A DNA stretch of 64,000 bases from Sphingosinicella microcystinivorans (GTDB lineage Bacteria > Pseudomonadota > Alphaproteobacteria > Sphingomonadales > Sphingomonadaceae), in NCBI RefSeq assembly GCF_003634215.1, contig NZ_RBWX01000007.1, positions 1,102,945 to 1,166,944 on the forward strand. Reading direction: 5' to 3'. This document shows, one piece after another, positions 17,083-26,560 of the stretch. Below the pieces are notes generated by a model, which had not been told where the DNA came from, did no database searches, and worked only from the letters and a program-made list of their open reading frames with translations. How positions within the stretch are numbered: the stretch's first letter is position 1; each line of letters begins with the position of its first letter. The translations under genes and the position numbers were made by a program.

Positions 17083-18386
17083 AGATGACGAAGCCACAGC
17101 CAAGCAAATCGGGCCCGGTTCCTGAAATTTACGCTCGGCGCGAATCCGCGGTGCGCAGCTATGCGCGTGCCATGCCGCGGCAGTTCACGCGCGCGGAAGG
17201 TGTTTGGATGCACGACAGCGCCGGTGGCCGCTACCTCGATTTCCTTTCCGGGTGTTCCACGCTGAACTACGGACACAATCATCCCGTGCTCAAGCAGGCG
17301 CTGCTCGATTATATCGCGGCTGACGGCATAACCCACGGGCTTGATCTGCACACTGATGCGAAGGCCGATTTCCTGGACGCGCTGGAGTCGCTCATCCTGC
17401 GCCCGCGCGGGCTCGAATATCGGGCGATGTTCACGGGTCCCACCGGCACAAACGCCGTCGAAGCCGCGATAAAGCTCGCACGCAAGGTTACGGGGCGGGA
17501 ACTCATTATTGCGTTCAGCAATGGTTTCCACGGCATGACGCTTGGCGCGCTCGCCTGCACGGGCAACGCGCAGAAGCGCGGCGGCGCGGGCGTGCCGCTC
17601 AGCCACGTCTCGCATGAACCCTATGATGGCTACCACGGCCCGGATGTCGACACGGCGGCGCTCCTGGAGCAGCGACTTTCCGATCCATCGAGCGGCCTTG
17701 ATGCGCCGGCGGCTTTCATTGTCGAAACCGTGCAGGGAGAGGGCGGGCTGAATGCAGCGTCTGCGGAATGGCTTCGCCGCATAGCGGAGATCGCGAAGCA
17801 GCACGGCGCCCTTCTCATCATTGATGATATCCAGGCGGGTTGCGGGCGTACGGGCGGCTTCTTCAGTTTCGAGGAGAGCGGCGTAAAGCCGGACATCGTT
17901 ACACTCGCCAAGTCGCTTTCGGGCATGGGCCTCCCATTCGCGCTCACGCTTTTCAGGCCTGAGCTCGATATCTGGTCGCCTGGCGAGCACAACGGGACGT
18001 TCCGCGGCAATAATCACGCATTCGTGACCGCTGCGGCGACGCTCCGCCACTTCTGGGCCAATCCGGAATTCGTCGAGGGCGTGCGGGAGAGAAGCGATCT
18101 GCTCGAACACCGGCTGGCGCGTATCGCCGCCCGACACGGGCTTTCCACGCGCGGTCGCGGAATGATGCGCGGCATCGATATGGGGTCGGGCGAGAACGCC
18201 TCGGCTGTCACCACGGCGTGTTTTGATCGCGGGCTCATCATCGAAACCAGCGGCCCGCACGACGAGATCGTGAAAGTCCTCGCTCCGCTCACCATCGATA
18301 CCGACGTGTTTGAAGCGGGTCTCGATATTCTCGAGACCGCGGTCGGTGACGTGCTTTCACAAAGCTATGGCGTCGCCGCAGAATAA
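17079..18386 (+). CDS. ectB: Diaminobutyrate-2-oxoglutarate aminotransferase EctB
   Basis: A 435-residue class III aminotransferase that makes L-2,4-diaminobutyrate from aspartate semialdehyde and glutamate, the first committed ectoine step. EctB traits are FLSGCSTLNYGHNHP, MFTGPTGTNAVEAALKL-like residues 125-140, LIIDDIQAGCGRTG with the PLP Asp, and TLAKSLSGMGLPFA with the PLP Lys. The ATG at 17079 overlaps the ectA stop; a second ATG at 17085 is possible. It is followed 21 bases later by ectC. Confidence 0.95.
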   Translation: MKMTKPQPSKSGPVPEIYARRESAVRSYARAMPRQFTRAEGVWMHDSAGGRYLDFLSGCSTLNYGHNHPVLKQALLDYIAADGITHGLDLHTDAKADFLDALESLILRPRGLEYRAMFTGPTGTNAVEAAIKLARKVTGRELIIAFSNGFHGMTLGALACTGNAQKRGGAGVPLSHVSHEPYDGYHGPDVDTAALLEQRLSDPSSGLDAPAAFIVETVQGEGGLNAASAEWLRRIAEIAKQHGALLIIDDIQAGCGRTGGFFSFEESGVKPDIVTLAKSLSGMGLPFALTLFRPELDIWSPGEHNGTFRGNNHAFVTAAATLRHFWANPEFVEGVRERSDLLEHRLARIAARHGLSTRGRGMMRGIDMGSGENASAVTTACFDRGLIIETSGPHDEIVKVLAPLTIDTDVFEAGLDILETAVGDVLSQSYGVAAE

Positions 18387-18407
18387 GCAGAACAAGGAGA
18401 AAAGTTG

Positions 18408-18821
18408 ATGATTGTCCGCAGACTGAAAGATGTCCGCGCAAGTGACCGTAATGTCCGTTCCAAGGGATGGGAGAGCGCGCGGTTGCTGCTCAAGAACGAC
18501 GGAATGGGCTTTTCATTCCACGTTACCCGCATGTACGCGGGCGAAGAATTGAAGATGCACTACCAGAACCATCTGGAAGCTGTTCTGATTCTGAAGGGCA
18601 CGGGAACGATCGAGGATCTGGGGTCCGGCGAAACGCACGATCTTGCGCCTGGTGTTATGTACGCGCTGAACGCGAACGATGAGCATATCGTGCGCCCCGC
18701 GACCGATATCCTGACCGTGTGTGTATTCAACCCGCCCGTCACCGGCCGCGAAATTCACGATGAAAACGGTGCCTATCCTGCAAATCTGGATGAAGCACCG
18801 ATCGCCGCCGCGGCATCCTGA
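18408..18821 (+). CDS. ectC: L-ectoine synthase EctC
   Basis: A 137-residue cupin-fold enzyme that cyclises N-gamma-acetyl-diaminobutyrate to ectoine. It starts MIVRRLKDVRASDRNV and contains the metal-site strands EELKMHYQNHLEAVLILKG and ANDEHIVRP, standard for EctC, with the usual length of about 130 residues. AAGGAG lies ahead of ATG 18408; a TTG directly before it is in frame but less likely. It lies within the ectABCD-ask operon. Confidence 0.96.
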   Translation: MIVRRLKDVRASDRNVRSKGWESARLLLKNDGMGFSFHVTRMYAGEELKMHYQNHLEAVLILKGTGTIEDLGSGETHDLAPGVMYALNANDEHIVRPATDILTVCVFNPPVTGREIHDENGAYPANLDEAPIAAAAS

Positions 18822-18842
18822 ATGACGGCGGAAGGAGAAACC

Positions 18843-19757
18843 ATGAGCGATCTATACCCCTCCCGCCGATCGGAGGAGCCCGGCATGTTTCCGCGCCGGG
18901 ACCCCGTGGTCCACGGCACTTGGACGCCCAAAGCACCGGTGAGCCGCGAACAGGCGGAGCAGTTCGACCAGCAAGGATATCTGGTTCTGGAGGACGTATT
19001 CAGTGCGCGGGAAATGGCGACGTTGCAGGCGGAGACGGTGCGCCTGCTCGGCGACCCGAGCGGTCTGCAGCGCGATACCATGATTACCGAACCCGGCGGC
19101 GCGGAAGTCCGCTCCATCTTCGCCATTCATGCGCAAAGCCAGTTGATCGGACGACTCGCGTCCGACGATCGGCTTGCGGGTGTCGCGCGCTTTCTGCTCG
19201 GCGACGACGTATATATTCACCAGTCGCGATTGAACTATAAGCCTGGCTTCCAGGGCAAGGAGTTCTATTGGCATTCCGACTTTGAAACCTGGCATGTCGA
19301 GGACGGTATGCCGCGCATGCGTGCCTTGTCGATGTCGATCCTGCTTGCCGAGAATACGCCGCACAACGGTCCGTTGATGTTGATGCCCGGTTCCCATCGC
19401 ACGTTCGTGTCGTGCGTCGGGGAAACGCCGGACGATCATTACAAGATGTCGCTGAAGAAGCAGGAATACGGTGTACCGGACGAAGATAGTCTTGCGCGCC
19501 TTGCGCAGATGCATGGGATCGTGTCGCCGGTCGGCAATCCGGGAACCGTCATCATCTTCGACTGCAACACGATGCACGGTTCAAACGGCAACATAACGCC
19601 GTTCCCGCGCGCGAATGCATTCATCGTCTACAATGCGGTGTCGAACAGCCTGCAGGCACCGTTCGGCGCAAAGACGCCGCGGCCCGATTTCATCGCGTCG
19701 CGGGACGTCGATCCGCTGTTTCCGGTGACTGACGATCTGGCGGCCTACGCGGCATGA
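18843..19757 (+). CDS. ectD: Ectoine 5-hydroxylase EctD
   Basis: A 304-residue Fe(II)/2-oxoglutarate dioxygenase that hydroxylates ectoine to 5-hydroxyectoine. The EctD signature FYWHSDFETWHVEDGMP supplies His144 and Asp146; the third iron ligand is His245 in CNTMHGSNGN. Its length matches characterised EctD proteins. ATG at 18843 follows GGAAGGAG; an earlier in-frame ATG at 18822 lies at the ectC stop and would add seven unconserved residues. Presence of ectD means the cell can make hydroxyectoine, which helps against heat and drying as well as salt. Confidence 0.95.
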   Translation: MSDLYPSRRSEEPGMFPRRDPVVHGTWTPKAPVSREQAEQFDQQGYLVLEDVFSAREMATLQAETVRLLGDPSGLQRDTMITEPGGAEVRSIFAIHAQSQLIGRLASDDRLAGVARFLLGDDVYIHQSRLNYKPGFQGKEFYWHSDFETWHVEDGMPRMRALSMSILLAENTPHNGPLMLMPGSHRTFVSCVGETPDDHYKMSLKKQEYGVPDEDSLARLAQMHGIVSPVGNPGTVIIFDCNTMHGSNGNITPFPRANAFIVYNAVSNSLQAPFGAKTPRPDFIASRDVDPLFPVTDDLAAYAA

Positions 19758-21190
19758 CGGGCACACATAGCGTCGAAAAGATCGGCGGGACTTCGATGGC
19801 GGCCACGGCCACGCTATTCGATAACGTTTTGATCGCGGGACGGACTGGTTCCGAACTCTACAACCGCATTTTCGTCGTTTCCGCTTATGCCGGCATGACG
19901 GACCTGCTGCTGGAGCACAAGAAGAGCGGCGCGCCGGGCGTTTACGCACGTTTTGCAGTAGGCAATGGCGATGACGGCTGGCGCGGCGCGCTCGAGGACG
20001 TACGCAAGGCGATGCATAAGCGAAACGCGGAGATGTTCGCGCGCGCTTCGAGCTGCAGCGAAGCAGACAGATTCGTGGACAGCCGCATCGATGCGCTGAG
20101 GGCCTGCCTCGACGATCTTCACCGGCTGCGTAACCACAGACGCTTTTGTCTGAAGGAGCAGCTCGTCACCGTGAGGGAAATGCTCGCCGGCTTCGGCGAG
20201 GCGCACAGCGCGCACAGTACGGCGCTGTTGCTGCGGGACCGCGGCATCAACGCCGTCTTCGTCGATCTGACACAATGCGACCAGAACGACATCGACACGC
20301 TGGACGTGCGCATTCTGAAGGCGCTGGAACCGATCGACCTGCGCACACAGATGCCCATAGTCACCGGCTATGCGGGTTGCGAAGGCGGCATGGTCCGGCG
20401 GTATGCACGCGGCTATTCGGAAATGACGTTCTCGCGGATCGCTGTTCTCAGCAAGGCGCGTGAGGCGATCATTCACAAGGAATTCCACCTTTCGAGCGCG
20501 GACCCGAAACTTGTCGGCATCGAATGCGCGCAAAAGATCGGCCGAACAAACTACGACGTGGCGGACCAGCTCGCCAATCTGGGAATGGAAGCGATTCATC
20601 CGCGTGCCGGCAGAGGCTTGAGGCAGGCACAAATTCCGCTGCGTGTGCGCAACACGTTTGACAGGCAGGATGAAGGCACGCTGATCTGCGGCGACTACGT
20701 ATCGTCAACTCCGCGCGTCGAGATCGTCACCGGCATCCAAACCGTCCATGCCCTCCAGTTCTTCGAACAGGACATGGTGGGAGAGAAGGGCTATGATGCC
20801 GCGATCCTCGATGTGCTGACACGGCACCGCGTCTGGATTGTCAGCAAATCATCCAACGCGAATACCATCACGCATTATCTTTCCGCTTCGCCCGAAGCGG
20901 TCGCGCGGGTCATTGCGGACCTTGAGGAGCGTTATCCCGGTGCGGCGATTTCGTCGCAGACCGCTGCGATGGTTTCCGTGATCGGAAGCGATATTTCCGA
21001 GCCTGGCCTCGTGCCGCGCGCCTTGAACGCGCTTGCCGATGCCGGGATCGTCATGATCGCGATGCAGCACCAGATTCGGAATGTCGATGTGCAGTTCATC
21101 GTTGATTGCGATGATTACGCGCGGGCGATTACCGCGCTGCACGCGGCTCTTGTTGAACGCCGCAGCGGAGCCCATCAGGCGGCGGCCTGA
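19754..21190 (+). CDS. ask: Ectoine-specific aspartate kinase Ask_Ect
   Basis: A 478-residue aspartokinase of the form found at the end of many ect operons. It phosphorylates aspartate to feed aspartate semialdehyde to EctB. KIGGTSM is the amino-acid kinase motif near residue 10; C-terminal ACT-type repeats (MVSVIGSDISEPGLVPRALNALADAGIVMIAMQ) form the regulatory part. Ask_Ect enzymes are known to be less sensitive to feedback inhibition than the housekeeping enzyme. It is coupled to ectD by an ATGA overlap. Confidence 0.93.
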   Translation: MTGTHSVEKIGGTSMAATATLFDNVLIAGRTGSELYNRIFVVSAYAGMTDLLLEHKKSGAPGVYARFAVGNGDDGWRGALEDVRKAMHKRNAEMFARASSCSEADRFVDSRIDALRACLDDLHRLRNHRRFCLKEQLVTVREMLAGFGEAHSAHSTALLLRDRGINAVFVDLTQCDQNDIDTLDVRILKALEPIDLRTQMPIVTGYAGCEGGMVRRYARGYSEMTFSRIAVLSKAREAIIHKEFHLSSADPKLVGIECAQKIGRTNYDVADQLANLGMEAIHPRAGRGLRQAQIPLRVRNTFDRQDEGTLICGDYVSSTPRVEIVTGIQTVHALQFFEQDMVGEKGYDAAILDVLTRHRVWIVSKSSNANTITHYLSASPEAVARVIADLEERYPGAAISSQTAAMVSVIGSDISEPGLVPRALNALADAGIVMIAMQHQIRNVDVQFIVDCDDYARAITALHAALVERRSGAHQAAA

Positions 21191-21207
21191 CGTCGGAGGT
21201 CAGGGCC

Positions 21208-22431
21208 TTGCTCCCATCACTCCTACCGGTTCGCAGTCTGCTCACGGCGATCTTCATGCTGATGGCTGGCGGCGGCGTGCTGTCGACGCTGACGAGTGTG
21301 AGGCTGGAGGAAAGCGGTGCTGGAACCCTGCAGATCGGCCTGGTGGCAACCGCCTACTTCGCGGGCTTAACCGTTGGGTCCCTGCACGTGCACAGGATCA
21401 TCGCGGGTGTGGGGCATATCCGTGCTTTCACGGCGTTCGTGTCGTTATTCTCGGCAAGCACGCTTGCATATGCTCTGCATCTCGATCCGCTGATGTGGAG
21501 CGCACTGCGCTTCATAGACGGGCTGTGCATCGCAGGCGTGTTCATCTGCCTTGAAAGTTGGCTCAACGAGCGGGCCGCGCCTGAAACGCGCGGGCTGGTG
21601 CTCGCGGGGTACATGATCGCGCTTTATTCGGGTCAGGCGGCCGGTCAATTCCTGCTCGGCATTGGAATGGCGGGATCGGGCTTCCCCTTCATCGTCGCTT
21701 CGATCCTCATATCGCTTTCTGCAATTCCCGTGGCGCTGACACGGATCACGGCGCCTGTTGTTGGCGTCGAACAGCCACTCGCACTCCGCCGGCTCTACGA
21801 TATCTCGCCGCTCGGCATCGTCGGCACGACGGTCACGGGGATCATGATGGGGGCGTTCTACGGCCTTGGCGCCATTTACGCGCGCAGGCTCGGCATGGAT
21901 CTTGCCGCGACGGCGACTTTCATGAGCGCCGTCATTCTTGGAGGTGTGGCGCTGCAATGGCCGCTTGGGAAGCTATCGGACAGGTTCGACCGCCGCATCG
22001 TTATCGTCTTCACGTTCGGGGCGGCTGCGCTGACGAGTATGTTGCTTGCGTTCCTGGCCGTACCGGACGCAAAACTGCTCGCTGCCGGGGCGTTGTTCGG
22101 CGGTCTTGTCTTTGCGCTCTACCCCTTGTGCGTCGCGCATACCAACGACCACCTGAGGCCCGATGAGCGCGTCGCGGCGAGCGGCGGGCTCGTGCTGTTC
22201 TACTCAGCGGGTGCCGCTGCGGGACCGATCGTGGGCGGCGGTGCGATGACGTTTGCGAACAACGGCCTGTTCCTGCTTCTGGCAACGTGCGCGACCGGGG
22301 TGCTGGCATTCGGAATATGGCGCCTGCGGACGTCACCGCCGGTGCCGGATGCCGATCAGCAAGCCTATCAGACGCTGCCACGCACCACGCCTATGGCAGC
22401 GACGCTGGATCCGCGCGGTTCCGAACAATGA
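21208..22431 (+). CDS. Major facilitator superfamily transporter (YcaD-like)
   Basis: A 407-residue protein with twelve predicted helices. LMAGGGVLSTLTSVRLEESG, the TAYFAGLTVGS helix and RFIDGLCIAGVFICLESWLNERA are typical of the YcaD branch of MFS carriers. The start is TTG at 21208, eight bases after GGAGG (21195-21199). It lies 17 bases behind ask, so it is likely part of the ectoine transcript. Export or recycling of ectoine is possible but unproven; this branch has no settled substrate. Confidence 0.8.
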   Translation: MLPSLLPVRSLLTAIFMLMAGGGVLSTLTSVRLEESGAGTLQIGLVATAYFAGLTVGSLHVHRIIAGVGHIRAFTAFVSLFSASTLAYALHLDPLMWSALRFIDGLCIAGVFICLESWLNERAAPETRGLVLAGYMIALYSGQAAGQFLLGIGMAGSGFPFIVASILISLSAIPVALTRITAPVVGVEQPLALRRLYDISPLGIVGTTVTGIMMGAFYGLGAIYARRLGMDLAATATFMSAVILGGVALQWPLGKLSDRFDRRIVIVFTFGAAALTSMLLAFLAVPDAKLLAAGALFGGLVFALYPLCVAHTNDHLRPDERVAASGGLVLFYSAGAAAGPIVGGGAMTFANNGLFLLLATCATGVLAFGIWRLRTSPPVPDADQQAYQTLPRTTPMAATLDPRGSEQ

Positions 22432-22441
22432 AGGATGCCTC

Positions 22442-23806
22442 ATGACCACTTCCCGAGCGGATAACGCCTTCGGCTCCGCCGTTCCGCCTGGCGGAACGGA
22501 AAATGTCCCGCCCAGCGTTCTGCGCCGCGCGATCACCGCGTCCGCCGTGGGCAACGCGACGGAGTGGTTCGACTATGGCATTTATGCGTACGGCGTGACC
22601 TATATCTCCGCGGCACTCTTTCCCGGCAGCATCGAGGAGGCCACGCTGTTCGCGCTTGCCGCCTTCGCGATCTCCTTTCTCGTCAGGCCTCTCGGAGGAC
22701 TCTTTTGGGGGCCGCTTGGCGACAGGTTGGGGCGCAAGACAGTCCTTGCTTTCACGATTTTGATGATGTCGGGCGCGACCTTCGCGGTTGGGCTCATTCC
22801 GTCTTACGACAGCATTGGCATATGGGCGCCCGTTCTCCTGATGCTGCTGCGGATGGTGCAGGGGTTTTCCACCGGCGGAGAATACGGCGGCGCTGCAACG
22901 TTCATGGCCGAATATGCACCCGACGACAAACGGGGGTTCTGCGGAAGTTTCCTTGAAGTCGGCACGCTTGCGGGGTTCTCTTTCGGTGCCCTGCTTATGC
23001 TCGGCTTTTCGCTCTGGCTCGGTGATGCCGTGATGCATGATTGGGGTTGGCGCGTACCGTTCTTCGTTGCGGGTCCGATGGGTCTCGTCGGCATGTATCT
23101 GCGCGCGCGCATGGAAGACACGCCGATCTTTCGAGAAATCGAATGTGAGGGAAAGCAGGAGAAAGGCACTGCCGTTGAACTGCGCCACCTGCTGCGCGAC
23201 TACTGGCGGCCGCTCGTCGTGATGGGGGGACTGGTCATCGCGCTGAATGTCGTCAACTACACGCTGCTAAGCTATATGCCGACCTATCTTCAGCGCCGGC
23301 TCGGGCTGTCGCCGGACGATGCGCTGATCGTGCCGATTATCGGCATGTTGTTCATGATGTTTCTGCTGCCGTTCGCAGGCGCACTTTCAGATAGAGTGGG
23401 CCGCAAGCCGCTGTGGTGGGTTTCGCTCGTCGGCCTCTTCGTTGCGGCCGTGCCGCTTTACCATTTGATGGGGACCGGCCTCACCGGTGCGATTATCGGA
23501 TTTCTTTTGCTTGGGATTCTTTACGCGCCTCAGCTCTCCACAATATCCGCTACGTTCCCCGCGATGTTCCCTACCCAGGTTCGCTTCGCCGGCTTCGCGA
23601 TCTCCTATAACATCTCCACCTCGCTGTTCGGCGGCACGGCGCCCGCGTTCAACAGCTGGCTCATCCAGATAACCGGAAATACGCTGATGCCGGCTTATAC
23701 GATGATGGCGTCATGTGTCGTCGGGATGATCGCTCTGCATTTTCTTGCAGAAACAGCGGGTACGTCACTGAGAGGAACGGTCAAACCCGCCGAGCGGCAC
23801 CAGTGA
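22442..23806 (+). CDS. MFS proton symporter, ProP/MHS type (probable compatible-solute uptake)
   Basis: A 454-residue metabolite:H+ symporter. NATEWFDYGIYAYGVTYIS, RPLGGLFWGPLGDRLGRK and QGFSTGGEYGGAATFMAEYAP are the MHS/ProP signatures. ProP imports proline betaine, glycine betaine and ectoine under osmotic stress, so a role in ectoine uptake fits the neighbours. It lacks the long C-terminal coiled coil of E. coli ProP that tunes its osmotic response. ATG at 22442 has AAGGA upstream; the gene is 10 bases behind the previous transporter. Confidence 0.85.
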   Translation: MTTSRADNAFGSAVPPGGTENVPPSVLRRAITASAVGNATEWFDYGIYAYGVTYISAALFPGSIEEATLFALAAFAISFLVRPLGGLFWGPLGDRLGRKTVLAFTILMMSGATFAVGLIPSYDSIGIWAPVLLMLLRMVQGFSTGGEYGGAATFMAEYAPDDKRGFCGSFLEVGTLAGFSFGALLMLGFSLWLGDAVMHDWGWRVPFFVAGPMGLVGMYLRARMEDTPIFREIECEGKQEKGTAVELRHLLRDYWRPLVVMGGLVIALNVVNYTLLSYMPTYLQRRLGLSPDDALIVPIIGMLFMMFLLPFAGALSDRVGRKPLWWVSLVGLFVAAVPLYHLMGTGLTGAIIGFLLLGILYAPQLSTISATFPAMFPTQVRFAGFAISYNISTSLFGGTAPAFNSWLIQITGNTLMPAYTMMASCVVGMIALHFLAETAGTSLRGTVKPAERHQ

Positions 23807-23848
23807 GTGGGGACGCGGGGCTGACCTCCTGGTACAGCGGACCCGAAA

Positions 23849-23872
23849 AGGGGTGACCTGATGGCCACCCCT
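23849..23872. terminator. Stem-loop between convergent symporter and TonB receptor genes
   Basis: AGGGGTG (23849-23855) pairs with CACCCCT (23866-23872) around a 10-base loop, with four A residues before the stem. It lies between the stops of two convergent genes and could end transcription from both sides. Confidence 0.5.
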
Positions 23873-23882
23873 CGACGATATT

Positions 23883-26201
23883 CTAGAAATTGCTCGTGAG
23901 CGTCAGGCCGAATGTGCGCGGCCGGGTTGTCGTTCCATCGTAAAAGGGAACCGACGTGAACTGACGCGAGATAAAGTTCGGGCGATCATTGAAGAGATTG
24001 TCGATGAACGCCGAAATGTTGAGCGTATCTTTGCGGACACCCGCGCGCAGTGAAACGAAGTGTGTCGCAGGATCGCCCGGGATCGTGCCGTCGTAACCAA
24101 GTACGATGCTGGGCACGCGGCTGCCTTCCGAACGGAACTGGTAGTTTACGCGTCCGTAAGCGGTAACGTCGCCCAGCGGCAGGTCGTATTGAGCGGACGC
24201 ACTTCCCGACCAGGGCGAGCGCGCAAGGCGCTGGCCTTTGGCCACGATCGTGGCGCTGCCGATCTGCAGCGTTTCATCGTAGGTCGCGTCCACGTACCCG
24301 ACCGCGGCTTCAAGCGAGAGGTTGCCGAGACGCAGCGCGGCACCCAGATCCAGACCCTTGCTGGTAGCAGAGCCGACGTTGGTCATGAAGCCGACGCCGC
24401 AGGACGGCAGTGTGACGCGCGCCTGGATTTGAGACCAGTCGATCCAGAACGCACTGGCTTCCACCGACAGCTTGCCGCCCAGAAGGCGGCTCTTCGTTCC
24501 GACTTCATAGCTCCAGACTTCGTCGGCGCCGTATTCAGTGGGGGCGCTCGTCAGGCCGAGCGTCGCGAGGTCCGCCGCGCAGCTTCCGGCGGCGACACCG
24601 CCCTGCGCGCCGCCGACGCGAAAGCCCTTGGCTGCGCTTGCATACACCATCGTCCGCTGGTCAGGTTCCCACGTCAGGCCGAATTTCGGCGTGACCGGCG
24701 TTTCGGACTGCTTGCCGCTGAAAAATGCAGCACTGCCATTGGTCGGGCCGGCGAGGACGCCGTCGAACGAGAACTGCGTGTGGGAAACGCGCAGGCCGAG
24801 TGTGGCTTTCAGCGTATCGGTGAAGCGGTAATCCGCTTGCCCGAAAACAGCGATCTGTTCGTCGATGCTCTTCTGGTTATCGTAGAACGCATAGCCCTGA
24901 TACAGCGGCACGCCGAAATACTCTTCAACTGTCCGGCCAGTGAGGAGGGGAACCATCGTTTCCAGGCTGGCGCCATGAATCCCTTCGAAATCCATCTGCT
25001 TGGAATGGGAATAGAACGCGCCCACCGTCCAGGCCAGGCGTGCGGCCGGATCGCTGGATTGAAGGCGTGCCTCCTGCGTGAACACATCCTGAGAGCTGAG
25101 ATAATCGGCGCCGAATGTCAGTGAGGGCAGGAGCGGGTAGGGCTGACCCGTGAACAGCTGCCAGACGTATTCCGTATAGTTGGGATACGAGTTCATATCG
25201 CGCGAAAAGTAGGAGGTGTTGGCAACGAAAGTGACATTGCCGAGATCAGCTTCGGTCTTGATCGCGGCGATGACGAACTCATCATCCACGGGGGAACGCA
25301 GGGCGTTTCCTGAACGAATGTCCCCTGCATCAAGATCAGTGAGGCTCTGCCAGAAAATCGAGGAATCGTCCGTGGAGACTTTCTGATAGAAAATCGACGG
25401 CGAGACCGTAATGGTTTCACCAAGCTTCATCTTGAGAGCAACGCGGGCCGAGTAGCTGTCCTGCTTGTTCGTGTTCTTGTTCAGTGTCTCTCCGGTCGTG
25501 CGGTCGATACGATCGACATATCCGCCGTCGCGGCGATACCAGCCGCTGGCGCGGACCGCGAGTTCATCCGTAACCAATGGCATGGAAAGCGCGAAACCCG
25601 CCTCATAGGACATCGCGCCGTCCTCGGTCGTGGAAATCTCCGTGCGCCCGTACCCGGTCAGGCTGTCGAGATCGGCTTCGGTCGTAAGGAAGCGAATTGT
25701 GCCACCCTGCGAGCCAGCACCAAATAGCGTGCCCTGCGGGCCTTTCAGCACCTCGATGCGTTCAAGATCGAAAACCTGGGGATAGATGTTCGTATTGGTT
25801 GCGGAACGGACTGTACGCACCTGAATGGGCGTATCATCAATGTAGATGCCCGTTGTCGCGGTGCCGACGGTGGAACGGATGCCGCGAATGGCGATGAAGG
25901 AACGGTTGCCGGACCCGAACTGCTGACGCGAAAACTGCACGTTCGGCGTAAGCCGGGCAATGTCGTCGATCGAGCGTGCGCCCTGAAGATCGAGCGTCTG
26001 CCGTGAAAGCGCGACGACACTGATCGGAACCTTGCTAAGCAGTTCTTCACGGCGATTGGCCGTGATGATGATTTCACTTTCGTCCACCACAACGACATCG
26101 CCGGAATTCGCGTCTGTACCGCTTTGCGCCCAGGCTGGAGACGTGCCGACAAGAAGAAATGAGAGCGCCGTTGTCGCTAGAAATTGGCGATGTTTATTCA
26201 T
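23883..26201 (-). CDS. TonB-dependent outer-membrane receptor (divergent from an acylase)
   Basis: A 772-residue receptor. The signal peptide ends near SPAWA-QS, a TonB-box-like EIIITANRREELL follows, then the plug (RIEVLKGPQGTLFGAGSQGGTI) and a barrel ending PRTFGLTLTSNF. Start at ATG 26201; the frame runs open upstream, but the signal peptide begins at this Met. The divergent gene encodes a secreted penicillin-acylase-family hydrolase, so receptor and enzyme may handle the same N-acyl compound. Base composition is slightly less GC-rich than in the other two receptor genes. Confidence 0.9.
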   Translation of the reverse strand: MNKHRQFLATTALSFLLVGTSPAWAQSGTDANSGDVVVVDESEIIITANRREELLSKVPISVVALSRQTLDLQGARSIDDIARLTPNVQFSRQQFGSGNRSFIAIRGIRSTVGTATTGIYIDDTPIQVRTVRSATNTNIYPQVFDLERIEVLKGPQGTLFGAGSQGGTIRFLTTEADLDSLTGYGRTEISTTEDGAMSYEAGFALSMPLVTDELAVRASGWYRRDGGYVDRIDRTTGETLNKNTNKQDSYSARVALKMKLGETITVSPSIFYQKVSTDDSSIFWQSLTDLDAGDIRSGNALRSPVDDEFVIAAIKTEADLGNVTFVANTSYFSRDMNSYPNYTEYVWQLFTGQPYPLLPSLTFGADYLSSQDVFTQEARLQSSDPAARLAWTVGAFYSHSKQMDFEGIHGASLETMVPLLTGRTVEEYFGVPLYQGYAFYDNQKSIDEQIAVFGQADYRFTDTLKATLGLRVSHTQFSFDGVLAGPTNGSAAFFSGKQSETPVTPKFGLTWEPDQRTMVYASAAKGFRVGGAQGGVAAGSCAADLATLGLTSAPTEYGADEVWSYEVGTKSRLLGGKLSVEASAFWIDWSQIQARVTLPSCGVGFMTNVGSATSKGLDLGAALRLGNLSLEAAVGYVDATYDETLQIGSATIVAKGQRLARSPWSGSASAQYDLPLGDVTAYGRVNYQFRSEGSRVPSIVLGYDGTIPGDPATHFVSLRAGVRKDTLNISAFIDNLFNDRPNFISRQFTSVPFYDGTTTRPRTFGLTLTSNF

Positions 26202-26560
26202 GAATAGTGCCTTTTTCCCTGAATTTTGGGGTGCTGGATTTTTGGTTTGGAGTGATGGACTTCTGATTCTGGGCGCCAATGCGCGTAGAGTGCACGTCTT
26301 GGCGTGTCGACTATATCGTACGTGAAAAGCAAAAGTTTTCAGGACTTTGCATGTCGAAAGAAGTATACGCAGCTTGTTCTCTGATGTGCCGAAGAATCTT
26401 TTGCGGGGGCAGTTGATCAAGCTCACGCCTGTGTTCTTGACGTAGTGAATTTGGGCCCACGGCGAGATGCCAGAGGATTATTTTGTCTCGCGCTGTTCTG
26501 CGAGTAACTTTCGTTCTGAAAACCGGATATGCCTGCTAGGTGGTTTATGGAGAGCGTGCG
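26202..26560. other. Divergent regulatory gap between TonB receptor and acylase genes
   Basis: 359 bases with no convincing gene and lower GC than average. A TATAGT box on the minus strand (26310-26315) could serve the receptor, but no good -35 pairs with it. An imperfect operator candidate GCGAGA-N18-TCTCGC spans 26462-26491 on the acylase side. No regulator gene is adjacent. Confidence 0.4.
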
